The notes below the pieces were generated by a model, which was not told the origin of the DNA, did no database searches, and worked only from the letters and a program-made list of their open reading frames with translations. Shown here one piece after another: positions 1-9,744 of a stretch of 64,000 nucleotides of DNA (position 1 is the stretch's first letter; the number at the start of each line of letters is the position of its first letter). A program made the translations under genes and the position numbers. The DNA is from Euptelea pleiosperma (taxonomy: Eukaryota; Streptophyta; Magnoliopsida; Ranunculales; Eupteleaceae), in assembly GCA_035048495.1 (NCBI GenBank), contig CM068547.1:5049700-5113699 (forward strand). Reading direction: 5' to 3'.

Positions 1-1201
1 TTGTGCTATGAAAAGCAAGAAGCGCAAAGGGAATCCTTTTGTGAGTAAAGAAATTATTAACATAGACATCAAAAACCCTATCATGTTGCAAATCGCGAAA
101 AGATCCGCAAAAAGTGGATTAGAAGTCATAATTGGCTGTCCGGGCACGTGTGCTGGTGATGTATGGTTGCTTCTTCCAGAGGTGGTATTGTAATCTGATA
201 TACCGTCATCCTGCCAAAAGCCACCAGGAGGGCTAATTCCGATTCCAAAGGTTGCTGTTGCCACGAGACCAGCGACCAGAGGATATTCCGAGTGTAGTTC
301 CCAATATTGCCATCAATCTGTTGAGGCGCTTGCACTATTGTCGTCGGGTTATTTTCCGGGACCTGTGTATTTGTAGTAGGTGGTGGAAGAGACGGAATAT
401 TTTCGATTACCACATTGTTTGGTTCACTTGGAGTTACACCGTTCGCATCCTTGGCGTTAACTTCCACCACCGTTTGACTATCATTCTCCCTGCTATGCAG
501 TAGCTCTACAGCCTGCATGTGCAATGAATATCCATTAACAATTTTAGAAGAGCAGGGCAACAAGAGAACCGCACAATAAAATTAGTTATAAGGATAGAAT
601 TTGCCTGGAGTTGTCCTCTAGAGGTTGCGAGATGCAAGACGGTGTTGCCATCCTTGTCCTTCATGTTTAAAACTTCTTCCTTGTATGGAGCCCTCATGAG
701 CCCTTCAACCAAGACTTCGAAGGCTTCAAACTTGTTGTTGTTCAATGCAAGGTGAAGTGCCGTCTCCCTCTCAACTGTCAATTCCTTGACAGAATCGGGG
801 CACCAGGAGATCAATTCAGCCAGAACATCAGTTCTCCCTTCGACAGCTGCACAGTGCAGAGGAGTTTTCCCCTCCCTGCCCTTAACGCGAGCGAGGTCAT
901 GGTCCATTGCTAAGAGTCCTCTCACTGTCTCTATGTGCCCATTTGTTATAGCCAGGAGCATGGGGCTTAGACCATTTTGGTTTAATTTTCTAGCTAATGA
1001 AGGCTTCAGGATCATAATCTCAATCACGAAATGGGTTTGCCCAGCCGATGATGCTATGTGTAAAAGAGTTTCTGAAAATGGAACCTGACCTATTTTGTCA
1101 AGAATAAAGGGTTCTTCAACAAGTAGTTCGTGCAAGGCATTTACATTGCCCTCTTGGGCAGCTTCAGCAGCATGAACAGCACTGATTGGACTCTGAGTCA
1201 T
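1..1201 (-). pseudogene. BDA1-like ankyrin/PGG gene, copy A (left-truncated, frameshifted)
   Basis: Family role (known): ankyrin-repeat proteins with a C-terminal PGG membrane domain, related to Arabidopsis BDA1/ACD6, are membrane proteins mostly linked to immune signalling. Exon 1 is 605-1201 (199 codons, ATG at 1201) and is fully open. It holds about five ankyrin repeats with TPLHCAA- and TALHLA-type cores. The intron is 513-604 (92 nt), with a GC donor (CAG|GCAAAT) and a CAG acceptor. Exon 2 runs from 512 off the left edge. Near 278-284 it lacks about 4 nt compared with copies B and D, so the frame shifts just before the PGG motif; the other frame then encodes GIGISPPGGFWQ and a membrane segment to position 1 with no stop. 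The linker also differs: it has lost the TCLDILL motif and carries a Pro/Thr-rich stretch. Probably a recent pseudogene; a truncated ankyrin-only product is possible. Confidence 0.85.
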
Positions 1202-1287
1202 TACTCTTCAGAATCGAAAAGATAACAAGGCAATAAACCCTTAAAAACTAGTCTGGAGTCTGGACCCTGGAGATGCTTGATTTATTG

Positions 1288-1310
1288 CATCATAATATAT
1301 ATAAAAAGAA
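1288..1310 (-). promoter_or_regulatory. TATA-like core promoter of copy A
   Basis: Read on the minus strand, a run of TATATATA lies about 90-100 bp before the ATG at 1201, next to a block reading ATGATGCAAT then ATCAAGCATCTC. The same block, in the same place, precedes copies C, D and F, so it is conserved across the cluster. That this is the core promoter is inferred from position and conservation; no transcript evidence was available. Confidence 0.5.
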
Positions 1311-1319
1311 GGCCGCGGA

Positions 1320-1990
1320 GATGCACGCTTATTGGTTGGTTCGAACGCAGGATGAAAATTTTCTCAAATCCAATGCTTAGAAATCATCAATCAAGCTGAG
1401 TTTTGGTGTGTAGGTCAACCAAAGTCCGAAGCCAAATATTTACGAGGTCAGCCGGCCAAACAGTTTTGGAGGGACTTCTATATCAAACTTTTCATAAAGA
1501 ACTCGAGAATTTTTTTGAAGCGGCGAGATTTTTTAAGCAGAGACCATGCTCCCAATAAACGCGAGCCACATATGCCCATGGCTATATGTGGCGTGCCATC
1601 ATTGGTGCATGATTGCTGCTTCAAAAATCCTTCGCTGCACAAATTTTTCTCAAAGAACGCGTACGTTGTTGAAGAGTCATCGTCGATCCAAATTAAAAAC
1701 CAGAGCTTCGTTCCAATCACTTTCCTTCCTCTTGACTCGCTTTAATTAAAATTTTACACAGTAAACTTATAGAAATATAAGCGGGGAATTGATGGGAAGG
1801 AGGTTTATTGCAGAATTGATCAAGAATGGAAAACGATAGCATCGCCTGCAGATAATGATAATGTTGTACTGTTGTCATCCTCCCTCAGTCCAGACCGTGC
1901 GATGTTTTCAATTCATATGATGTGAATATGGAGGAGTAAATCCGGCTCCGCCACTGGTGGAGACGATAAGAAGGAACTATTGATGGTCGG
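1320..1990. repeat. Duplicated upstream block of the ankyrin gene cluster
   Basis: This block matches 38930-39630 (upstream of copy C) almost throughout, parts of 32570-33010 (B) and 50080-50550 (D), and the reverse complement of 62880-63580 (F). Shared landmarks are the run CCTGCAGATAATGATAAT and a stretch about 'ccattcactttcct'. It marks the upstream end of the duplicated unit that carries each gene copy. Confidence 0.7.
1503..1656. mobile_element. Foldback MITE in the copy A upstream region
   Basis: The left half (TTTTTTGAAGCGGCG onward, including ACATATGCCCATGG) is repeated in inverted form in the right half (CATGGCTATATGTGGCG, ending in GCTTCAAAAATCC), making a hairpin of about 150 bp. 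The same hairpin lies at about 39112-39255 upstream of copy C and, diverged, at 39990-40170. No clear target duplication was found. Confidence 0.55.
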
Positions 1991-2454
1991 ACCAGGTCCG
2001 ACCGGGATTTCAATTTTTTTCAGTCCGGTACCTTAAAAACCGGTAAAAATGATGAAACCTGTAGTTTTTTTTTTAAACTGACGGTTGAACCTTTGAACCG
2101 GTTAAACCGACCATGGTTTAGAATTGATTTTAGTTAAAACTAAATAAGAAAACGTGCAGTTGAGAAAATTTATGAAACAAAATCATAAAAGTGCTAAAAT
2201 CTTTACCAAATCTATCGAATTAGATTCTAAAATATAAAATCCAATTTTAGCAATATGTACTTATCTATTCTGGTACTTAAAGGCCACATTTTTTACTTTA
2301 ATTTTTTTTTTCTGGCCTTCTTCAAATCTTACGTTTTTTTAATTTCTTTTATTTCTTTATATAAAAACATTTAATAAATACGACCGGTCCGACCAGTCTC
2401 ACGAAAAATCGGTTCAATTATCGGTTCGGTTTTAAAAACATTTGATGCAGACTT

Positions 2455-3190
2455 TGACCGTCCCCTCAGAATAAAAAGAATCCCATCTCCATACCCGGAA
2501 ACACTGATGGTGTTCGGGTACCACTCCGTATTGATGGTGGCAAGGGCCTCAAGAATCTAAGAAGCGTAGAAAGCACGTATGGTTCAATTGTCTGTAACAC
2601 TTTAGAGCTGCATGTCTGGCCTTGTAGCCTGAGCAAACCGTTCTGGACTAGCCTAGCACAACTTGTGTAGTTTTTATCATTGTTGCCACAATCTGCACCC
2701 CTGAAGGTCTATTCTAAACGTACTATTGTTGAGGGTGATTGTTTGAGAAAAAGTTTTGCCTTGATCCCCTGGTCTTTTTGCTCTATCTACTAAAAGTTGG
2801 GTCATGTTGCGGTTCAGTGGGAGAGAGGGAGCGAATAAAGAGTTCGTGACTTAAGAGAGAAGGAATGACTTCTATAAATGAAGGAATAGGAGGTTTTGCT
2901 AGAATAGATGTTACATATGCCTGTCATTCTAATCCATGGTACGGTCGATATTTAAAGAGATGATGAACCCCTTCGAAATAGCTATAACTCTTCACGAAAT
3001 TGGACTTTTTTTAGTTTTTGATTTATGAGAATAAGTATCCTTAAGGGTTCGTGTGTATGTGTCACACGACATGTTGCTCATGATCAACATGCTGCATGAG
3101 CTAATCCATTATTCAAGAACAATGGTGGGAGAAAGAGATGAGAGTGACCCATCAATTACTTAAGAAAGATATATATGGGTCGGGATCAGA
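2455..3190. repeat. Segmental duplication, left copy (partner 46735-47600)
   Basis: Starting at ACCGTCCC and CAGAATAAAAAGAATCCCAT, this region matches 46740-47600 base for base over long runs, including TCAAGAATCTAAGAAGCGTA and CTATTCTAAACGTACTATTG. The right copy has extra segments (for example about 47290-47390), and further small indels separate the two. Neither copy has a clean open frame and I do not recognise the content. Its partner lies 3' of copy D, so this is probably the decayed 3' flank of another ankyrin gene copy. Confidence 0.7.
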
Positions 3191-3270
3191 AGACAACAAT
3201 TTCGCACAACATTTTTTACAACACTAAATCGCCCATTCGCTGTCTCCCGATCCCGACCCTATATATATAG
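3172..3270. repeat. Small foldback repeat with GGGTCGGGATC ends
   Basis: The left end ATATATGGGTCGGGATC and the right end GATCCCGACCCTATATATA are inverted copies around about 60 bp. A single arm of the same repeat is at about 53758-53785. It looks like a very short MITE. Confidence 0.45.
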
Positions 3271-3309
3271 TGCTTTTTGCTAAATGAGGTGATATATTAT
3301 ACTTAGGAA

Positions 3310-3728
3310 CATGGTTTTAAAAACGGCCGTTTAAACGGTAACGCTTCAAGCCCGTTTCCGTTTAAACCCGTTTTATCGGTTTTGAAAAAAATGGCCGTTT
3401 TTTGGTTTAAATGGCCGTTAAAATCGTTTAAACAGCCGTTTAATTTTGAAAAATTTTGTGAAAAAAACGGCCGTTAAAACCGTTTAATTTCGTTAAAATC
3501 CATCTAATTTCCGTTAAAATCCGTTTTATTTTTTTAATTTTCAAATTTTAAAATTTGAATTTCAGTGCCACTTTTTCCGTTAAAAGCGTTAAAAGCATTA
3601 AAATCCGTTTAATTCCATTTTTGCCCCTGACCGTGTCAATCTGTTTTAACGGCCGTTTAAACGGTTTAAAGTTTAAACGGTATCGCCCCCAGTCCGTTTA
3701 ACCGTTAAACGGCCTCCTTTAAACCTTG
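3310..3728 (+). mobile_element. hAT-like MITE (CATGGTTT...CCTTG family), copy 1
   Basis: The element is 419 bp and starts CATGGTTTTAAAAACGG; it ends CCTTTAAACCTTG, whose reverse complement starts CAAGGTTTAAAGG. It is flanked by a perfect 8-bp direct repeat CTTAGGAA (3302-3309 and 3729-3736). The interior is built from variants of AACGGCCGTTTAAACGG. An 8-bp target duplication and CANGG ends are typical of hAT transposons, and there is no coding capacity, so it is non-autonomous. Confidence 0.85.
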
Positions 3729-3835
3729 CTTAGGAATTGTGAGAATTAGCATGTACGAGACTTCTTTTCTCATTTAACTAAATTCTATAAAAAAAGGGTC
3801 CCACCCTTGACATGGACTCTTAAATACTCCCACAC

Positions 3836-4014
3836 GAGTAAAACTTCTGTCACGACGGGATTGCAAATCACACAAAACACAGCCAATGAGTTCTCGGCAC
3901 GTAACCTAAAAAAAAAAGCACATGGGTACGTTGCAAAAGCACTTGTGTACTTGCCGAGAACTCATTGGCTCTGTTTCGTGTGATTTACAATTTCGTGTGA
4001 TGGAAGTTTTACTC
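3836..4014. mobile_element. MULE-type foldback MITE (GAGTAAAAC family), copy 1
   Basis: A 179-bp near-palindrome starting GAGTAAAACTTCTGTCACGA and ending in its inverted form GTTTTACTC. It is flanked by a perfect 9-bp duplication CTCCCACAC (3827-3835 and 4015-4023). The inverted arms include CAATGAGTTCTCGGCA. A 9-bp duplication with long inverted repeats fits the Mutator superfamily. A sister copy is at 33289-33468. Confidence 0.85.
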
Positions 4015-4499
4015 CTCCCACACAAACCCACCCGTTGACATGGACAGGCATCTATAGTTTCAATTGGCAGGTTCACGTGGCACAAATCAGCAAACAGATG
4101 ATCCATGGGTTCCATCCAATCTACAGGGGCAGGCTTAAAAGCCCATCAGCCCCTTAATAATGGGAGCAGAGAAGTAGTTAATCATTTTCTAATCAGGGAG
4201 ATCAAAGTAGTTAATTTTCCTTTTATGCTAGTTTGGATGTAAAGAAAAATCATGCTACCGTTATAAGGTAAGCTCCTACGTTTTCCAGCATGATATGGAT
4301 CCCCATGGTACTGATCAGATGGTTATGGGAGTAAGATCAGTCCCCTGCTTTATATCATCAACTAGTCTGGTTAAGCACAAGCACTATTTAAAAAATTGAA
4401 GTATATGTAAAAAATTAAAATATAAAAATAATCATTTAATGAATTCATATATGTAAAAAGTAAAAGATAATTATATAAAAATAACTTTTTAATGAATTC

Positions 4500-4838
4500 T
4501 TTTTTTTTTTTTTTTTCTAAATGCAAATAGATTAAATGGAAGACAATACAACCCCAAGATGGGAAAAGCAGAAAAGAAAGTAAAAAACCCCGATCAAACT
4601 CTTATCTCTCAAAACGAAAATAAGTTTGATTAGGATCCTCCACAGAAACAAGAAAAAAGATCTATGGTCCCACCACTCACTAGAGTTCCTAGGCAATTCG
4701 GAGCCTCTCTTGGCGCAAGAATCTGCACTAAAATTGGCTTCTCGCCAAATCGAAGAAAATTGAATGCCACTGAATTTCTGTTTGATATTTTCTCATTTGC
4801 CTTTTATAGTCCAAGGCAAATCATTCCCTTGGAAAGCC
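4500..4838 (-). mobile_element. 5'-truncated LINE insertion
   Basis: A poly-T run (4500-4516) marks the 3' poly-A tail of a minus-strand insertion. The 13-bp sequence TTTTAATGAATTC flanks it exactly (4487-4499 and 4839-4851), a typical LINE target-site duplication. The body (about 320 bp) is only the 3' end of an element and has no intact frame. It inserted about 100 bp upstream of the bromodomain exon. Confidence 0.8.
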
Positions 4839-4938
4839 TTTTAATGAATTCATTTATTAATTAGAATTCCTTTTCTTAATTAATCTCATACAAAATATTT
4901 TTTTCGAGAAATTAAATTTACATTTGGTATTGTGCTAG

Positions 4939-5046
4939 GTTTTTAAGCTTCCTGACTATCACGTTGTGATAGAACATCCGATGGACTTTGGAACCATAAG
5001 GAAGAAGCTAGTGAGTGGCATATACACTAACTTGGAACAATTTGAG
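4939..5046 (+). pseudogene. Isolated bromodomain exon fragment
   Basis: These 36 codons read without a stop and contain LPDYHVVIEHPMDFGTIRKK and then LEQFE, the conserved core of an acetyl-lysine-binding bromodomain (ZA-loop Pro-Asp-Tyr and the MDFGTI motif). The exon is bounded by an AG acceptor (TGCTAG|GTT) and a GT donor (GAG|GTTCGT), so it kept its splice sites. I could not find neighbouring exons of a bromodomain gene. It is probably a captured or relic exon of a BRPF/BRD-like plant gene. Confidence 0.75.
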
Positions 5047-5269
5047 GTTCGTTCGCGTAATGTGAGTAATACTCAAGATTTTGTATGACAATTACATTTA
5101 CATATTGGATTTTAATTAAATTATTAGTTCTCAAATATAAAGTATATACTGTATATAATGTCTGATCCTATAATTATGCGATTAGAGGTTTTTAACTATT
5201 TATTAGATTTGAGTATTTTACATGGGTTCATTTTTCACTATGGCATTCATGAATGTTTGATCTTCAAAC

Positions 5270-5460
5270 AGCTAAAATTCGATTTCATTGGGAATTCCAA
5301 GTAAATTCCACGGTGTAGCCAAACACCAGAAATTTCAATTCTTGGAATTCAAATTCTAAGAAATTACAAATCCTGGAATTCTATTTTCAATTCCAAATCC
5401 CTGTTTGGTTGCCAAACAGACCCTTAAGGGCAACCGAATACCAAACATCAGACTGATTAG
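5270..5460. repeat. AT-rich repeat with GGAATTC inverted segments
   Basis: Repeated TTCCAAG, GGAATTC and CAAACAC/GTTTGGTTGCCAAACAG segments give an inverted-repeat look, resembling the ends of Harbinger- or hAT-type MITEs. No clear termini or target duplication could be fixed, so the class is uncertain. Confidence 0.3.
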
Positions 5461-5565
5461 TTATGACCGTGGGATTCGAGCATTATTTGGGGTAATCAGT
5501 CCAACACTTAGAAACAAAAAATAAGATGTTTTTCGGTAGGGAGGTCACATAGAACTGGTTCAAAC

Positions 5566-5979
5566 CATGGTTTATTTAAAATAACACCGTTTAAACAGTT
5601 TTAACATCCGTTTAAATGGTAATGCCCCAAGCCTGTTACGTTAAAAACCGTTTTGACGCTTAGAAAATAACAACCGTTTTTTCGTTTTAAAGGTCGTTAA
5701 AAGCGTTTTAGCAGCCGTTAAATCTGGAATTTTTTTTGGAAAAAATGGCCATTATTTCGGTTAAATTCAAAATTTTTTCGTTTATGAAAATTTGAAATTT
5801 GAATTTCAACACCATTTTTTCTATTAAAATCGTTAAACTCTGTTAAATTCCATTAAATTATACTTTTTTTTTTTTCATTTTTCCCGTCCATTACAATCCA
5901 TTTTAACGGCCGTTATAAAAGAAAAAACGGTAATGCCCCCAGTCCGTTGTACCATTATAACGGCCCCCTTTAAACCTTG
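5566..5979 (+). mobile_element. hAT-like MITE (CATGGTTT...CCTTG family), copy 2
   Basis: Starts CATGGTTTATTTAAAATAAC and ends CCTTTAAACCTTG, 414 bp, flanked by a perfect 8-bp duplication GTTCAAAC (5558-5565 and 5980-5987). The interior resembles copy 1, with TTAACGGCCGTTA-type palindromes, but is more diverged. Confidence 0.85.
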
Positions 5980-6387
5980 GTTCAAACATCAGTGTGGTCA
6001 ATAATCTCTATGAAAATTCCACGTTATAAGGTGCAGAAGAAAAGGGAGAAGAGTCGTTTTGTGTCGGAGAGAAAATAGAGGGGAGAGAATGAGATGGTGA
6101 ACTCTGAGTGTTATTTCGTTGGTGAATTATAAGCAATCTTGATGGAATCTACTCTAGGGCTTCTATTGAAACTATAAAATAAATAAAAAGATCTCTCCCT
6201 TCAAACAGAACCTACGACCTGCACCAATTCAAATTCGATCAAAAAACCAAATAAAAATCTCTAATAAATCTCCCACCCCCACGTCGATTAAAAAGCAAAC
6301 ATGGATACTTCGATTTCTAAATATATTATCGTTATACATATTTTACAGATCTCTCCCTTCAATTAAGAGCAAAATTCATTAAAATTC

Positions 6388-6660
6388 TGGAATCATCCTG
6401 CCAAAAGCCACCGGAAGTGCTAATTCCGATTTGAAATGTTGCTGTTGCCACGAGAACAGCGACCATTAATAGGACATTCCGAGTGTCGTTCGACATATTG
6501 CCATCAATCTGAAGCCTAAAGTAGTCCGCCCAGATCAGTAGATGAGATAACTTAGGGCGTTGGCTCTTTTGTCATCGGAATATCTTGGGCCCTTACGGCT
6601 TTGGCCAACAATTAACAAAGGATTTCTTCGATTTCCACACTGTTTAGCATATAGATACAT
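6388..6660 (-). pseudogene. Fragment of an ankyrin/PGG gene exon 2 (linker and start of PGG)
   Basis: Read on the minus strand this matches copy B exon 2 from the linker (AKAVRAQDIPMTKEP) through the DTRNVLL and VAVLVATATFQIGIS segments to GGFWQDD. It has small insertions and stops, for example inside the LLAKAV region. The copy stops soon after GGFWQDD; the C-terminal membrane segments are not here. Similar C-terminal sequence lies at 7640-7939, in the wrong order for one gene. Confidence 0.75.
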
Positions 6661-7139
6661 AAATATATGTTACAAGAAACCTTCCTGGAAGAAATTACTT
6701 AAAGAATGATAAGAATTGCCATGTACGAGATTTCTTTTCTCATTTAAGTAGTGTAGCTATATATGAATTCTCTGATCCCAATTTGAACAGGTTCTCGAGG
6801 CCTTCCAATATCCATAGTCGCCAATCAAGCTTATTTTTAGTGTGTTTTTCACCAATGCGTGGGCTAAAAGTCAGTGGGCCAAAAAAAGAGATATGTAGGG
6901 TCACGACAGTGCTTTGCAATTTGCATCTAAACTTTTTCTCCAGTCTTTTAGGCTGTGAGGTTATTTTCTTCGCTGAGGTGGCATTGACTGACATGGCATG
7001 CCCTCGTGGTGAGAACATTCCATGCACATGAGAGTCGAGTTTGCATGGGAACATGGGCCTCTCAATTCATTCATTATAATGCGTTAACAGTATATATATG
7101 TGAACACGATGTCCTATATAAGTGTTGGAATCCAATATG

Positions 7140-7400
7140 TCCGACGAAGAAGTCCCTCAATTTGCCATGTAGTACTCTTTGGGGCCCACTGCCTCCATGA
7201 ATGTTTGGTCCACACCTTGATGAACCCACACCAAAAATCAGTGTGATTAATGATTCCTAGCCATTGGATTTGAGCACTTTTCATCATGGACTTAGAACCA
7301 ACTCATAGGCCTGCTCATAAAGGCCATGATAAAAAAGGTGCTCAAATCCTACGGCTAGAAATCACCCATCATGCTGATTTTTGGTGTGTAGGTCTATCAT
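7140..7400. mobile_element. MITE-like inverted repeat
   Basis: The left half contains 'gtgtgattaatgattcctagccattggatttgagc' in 20-base pieces, and the right half its inverted counterpart (GCTCAAATCCTACGGCTAG, then AATCACCCATCATGCTGATT). Related inverted units occur at 50552-50935, 52440-52860, 57840-58080 and 58829-59177. Ends were not resolved. Confidence 0.45.
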
Positions 7401-7439
7401 CATGTGGGCCAGACACACAGATAGGGTTGTTCCACATGC

Positions 7440-7939
7440 AGTGGGTGCTGTGGCAATAGAGATCCCCTCTGAGGGCGTAGCACGCAGTGCAGCTGCTGTG
7501 CCCAACAAATCTTGCAGTCGAGTCTTAATCGAGTAGCCTAGCTAAGAGAAAAAAAGGAGGAAAATAGAAAGATTGGTGTACTCAAGTACAATCTTCTTTA
7601 GTTTATGAATTCGAAACTGTTGCAATTTAAAAATAACTTGGAAACCCTTTATCCCTAAAAACATAGAGACCACGACAGCATAGACAATACACATTGTGTG
7701 CGACACAATATATTGAAAACGCGTAACTTTACAACATTGAACCTTGTGCTATTAAAAGCAAGGGGCGCAATGGGAATCCTTTTGTGACTGAATAAATTAT
7801 AAACATAGGCATCAAAAATCCTATCACGACGGAAGTCACGAAAGGAATCGCAAAGCCTGGATAAGAACTCATAATTGGGTCTCCAGCCTTAAGTGCTGGT
7901 GTTTGGTTAGTTTTGGAATCGTCCTACCAAAAGCCACTA
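7440..7939 (-). pseudogene. 3' end relic of an ankyrin/PGG gene, cut by the CACTA terminus
   Basis: Read on the minus strand, 7640-7939 encodes, with changes, the last part of the PGG domain: GDPIMSS, then a membrane segment with IGFLMPMFII, then TKGFPLRPLLLIAQGSML. The frame is open over most of the match. The segment 7440-7640 matches the 3' flank of copy D (48180-48370). Homology ends abruptly at the codons for GGFW, where a CACTA-type terminus begins at 7940. The upstream part of this gene is missing. Confidence 0.75.
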
Positions 7940-8340
7940 CACTACTACAAAAATCAAGAAAGATCCCGGTTAAAAACCGAGATAAAATGTATTTCATATC
8001 GGTTTGTGGCTTCTACAAAAATCGATATCTTTGCCATGTACCGATGTCTTTTTTAAAATTATTGATCTCAGTTGTTTCAAACCGAGTTCTTTGGGTTCAT
8101 AAAAATTGAATTTTTTTTACCACCATAGATCTGGGTTCCATGAAAAACTGAGATCTGTTGATACTTTAGTTCTCGGTGGTCTAAAACATCGAGATCTATA
8201 GTAACTTTTGTTGGGAATTTTAGTTAAAAACTGAGATCTATTAATACTTTAGTTATCAGTTATCCGAGATCTCTTAATACTTTAGTTTTCGATTTTCCAT
8301 AAAATCGAGATCCATAAACAACGCATTCGGTGCGTTGTTG
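7940..8340 (+). mobile_element. CACTA terminus with subterminal repeats
   Basis: The sequence begins CACTACTACAAAAATCAAG and is followed by about eight to ten degenerate copies of AAACCGAGATCT in both orientations (for example ATCCCGGTT, AACTGAGATCTGTTG, CATCGAGATCTATAG, ATCCGAGATCTCTTAATAC). Terminal CACTA and clustered short subterminal repeats are the hallmark of En/Spm ends, where the TnpA-like protein binds. The end falls inside an ankyrin-gene exon relic. No 3-bp target duplication can be tested because the other end was not found. Confidence 0.65.
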
Positions 8341-9407
8341 TTTGTAGTTTTTATTTTTTTTAATAATCTTGTTCTACATATTTTTATATAATAAACTTTG
8401 AATAATATCATAACCTAGAAAGAACCAACAAATCCAATAAATAAAGCAAAGAAGGGAATCATAATATAAATATTTTGATGAAATTAAACTTTATATCATT
8501 ACACAATAATTTGGTGGTCACAAGATGATGACACAAATCTAATTCAATAATAGTAAAAAAATCCATCTAACTTATATATAAATACAAAAGTGTCAACGAT
8601 AAAAAAAATTCAGCAAAGCTGCAACTACACTACCAATGAACTCAAATGTGGAAACACCATCTCCTTAATTCGCTTAGTTCTGCCAACTACATCTCAAATA
8701 TCGCTCCAATAAAATTATCTTCAGTATTAGGAGAAAGATCAAACAAGCGAGGTCCAGAAGCTTTGGATGCGAGGATGATCTTCTTCTTCTTCTTCTTTGG
8801 GGCTATGTTTTACTGGAGAAGGAAGTTGATTGTCAACTATCTTACATGTTTGAAGATAAAAACAAGTATGACACTTAAATTTTAAAATAAAAAGTTTGAG
8901 CTAATCATATTTACCATAATTATCGTGGCGAAAGACATTAAGGCATAAAACACAAAACCCAGAAATGACATGCAATTCTGGAGAATGAATTGCCTACAAA
9001 TCTAAAAACATCTGGTTGCAACAATTTAAACCACCAATCAATTGCAAATGGAAAAAAAGAAAAGAAAAACCAAAACTAAACGTTGCTGCTACAAACTCTA
9101 GATACCTCCATTGACCCTTGCTGAGATATTACTACGATCAGGGAAGAACCCCAAGCATATCTGTACTAGCTTTAGCTAGACCATAACTTAAAAAGACATT
9201 TTGTGTTGAGGAAGAAAAAAAAAAGAGATATGGATGAAAAGATGGTGAAAAGATTCAAACAAAAAGAAGAATGAACAAAGGTAGATTACAAATTAGAAAT
9301 TCAAAATCGGAAGCTTGAACGAAAAATAAAAATTGCCTGCATAACAATTGTAATAAGTAGAAAACCCACTTTATTCCCACATTTCAGAAAAAGAGCTATA
9401 CTCATAC
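8341..9407. other. AT-rich sequence, no gene recognised
   Basis: The sequence is AT-rich and lies between the CACTA terminus and the kinesin fragment. A stretch near 8770-8830 is rich in CTT repeats (Lys-rich on the minus strand). I could not assign any part to a gene family. Confidence 0.4.
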
Positions 9408-9744
9408 CTTATCTTGTAGGTTCTTATTATTGAGATCTCTTGCCTTCATCTTAAATTCTAGATTATGAATTGTCTCCTCCATCTTCTTAATATACCCATC
9501 TTTGCTCTTCGTGTCTTGCTTTGCCTTCTCAACCTAACAAAATAGTAGGAAACTACTTGTTCAAAACAAGTATAGAAACATTAAAGAGTGAATAAAATAT
9601 AGGATGACCATTATTTTACACAATTATTTGGTATATTCACATAATATAAAAAGTTGAATTGTGTACCTAGACTGGCTACTTGTACCATCTGTTTGTATTT
9701 CAAAAGCTCAATGCTGTATAATTGCGTCTTGGTTTGACCCAGTT
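9408..9744 (-). pseudogene. Kinesin (KIN-14-like) coiled-coil fragment, two exons
   Basis: Two minus-strand exons with correct splice sites: 9686-9744 (acceptor AATAG, donor ATG|GTACAAG) and 9408-9533 (acceptor GTTAG, donor AAG|GTATGAG). The second is exactly 42 codons with no stop. Joined, they read LGQTKTQLYSIELLKYKQM followed by VEKAKQDTKSKDGYIKKMEE and a further charged heptad-like stretch ending NLQDK. From memory this resembles the coiled-coil upstream of the motor in plant KIN-14 minus-end kinesins. No motor domain is present. Same strand as the CACTA transposase; probably a captured fragment. Confidence 0.6.

Noticed and set aside
8770..8885. Lys-rich minus-strand stretch near the kinesin fragment as a kinesin tail
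   Set aside because: It is a GAA/CTT simple repeat, and the adjoining residues do not match a kinesin tail that I know.
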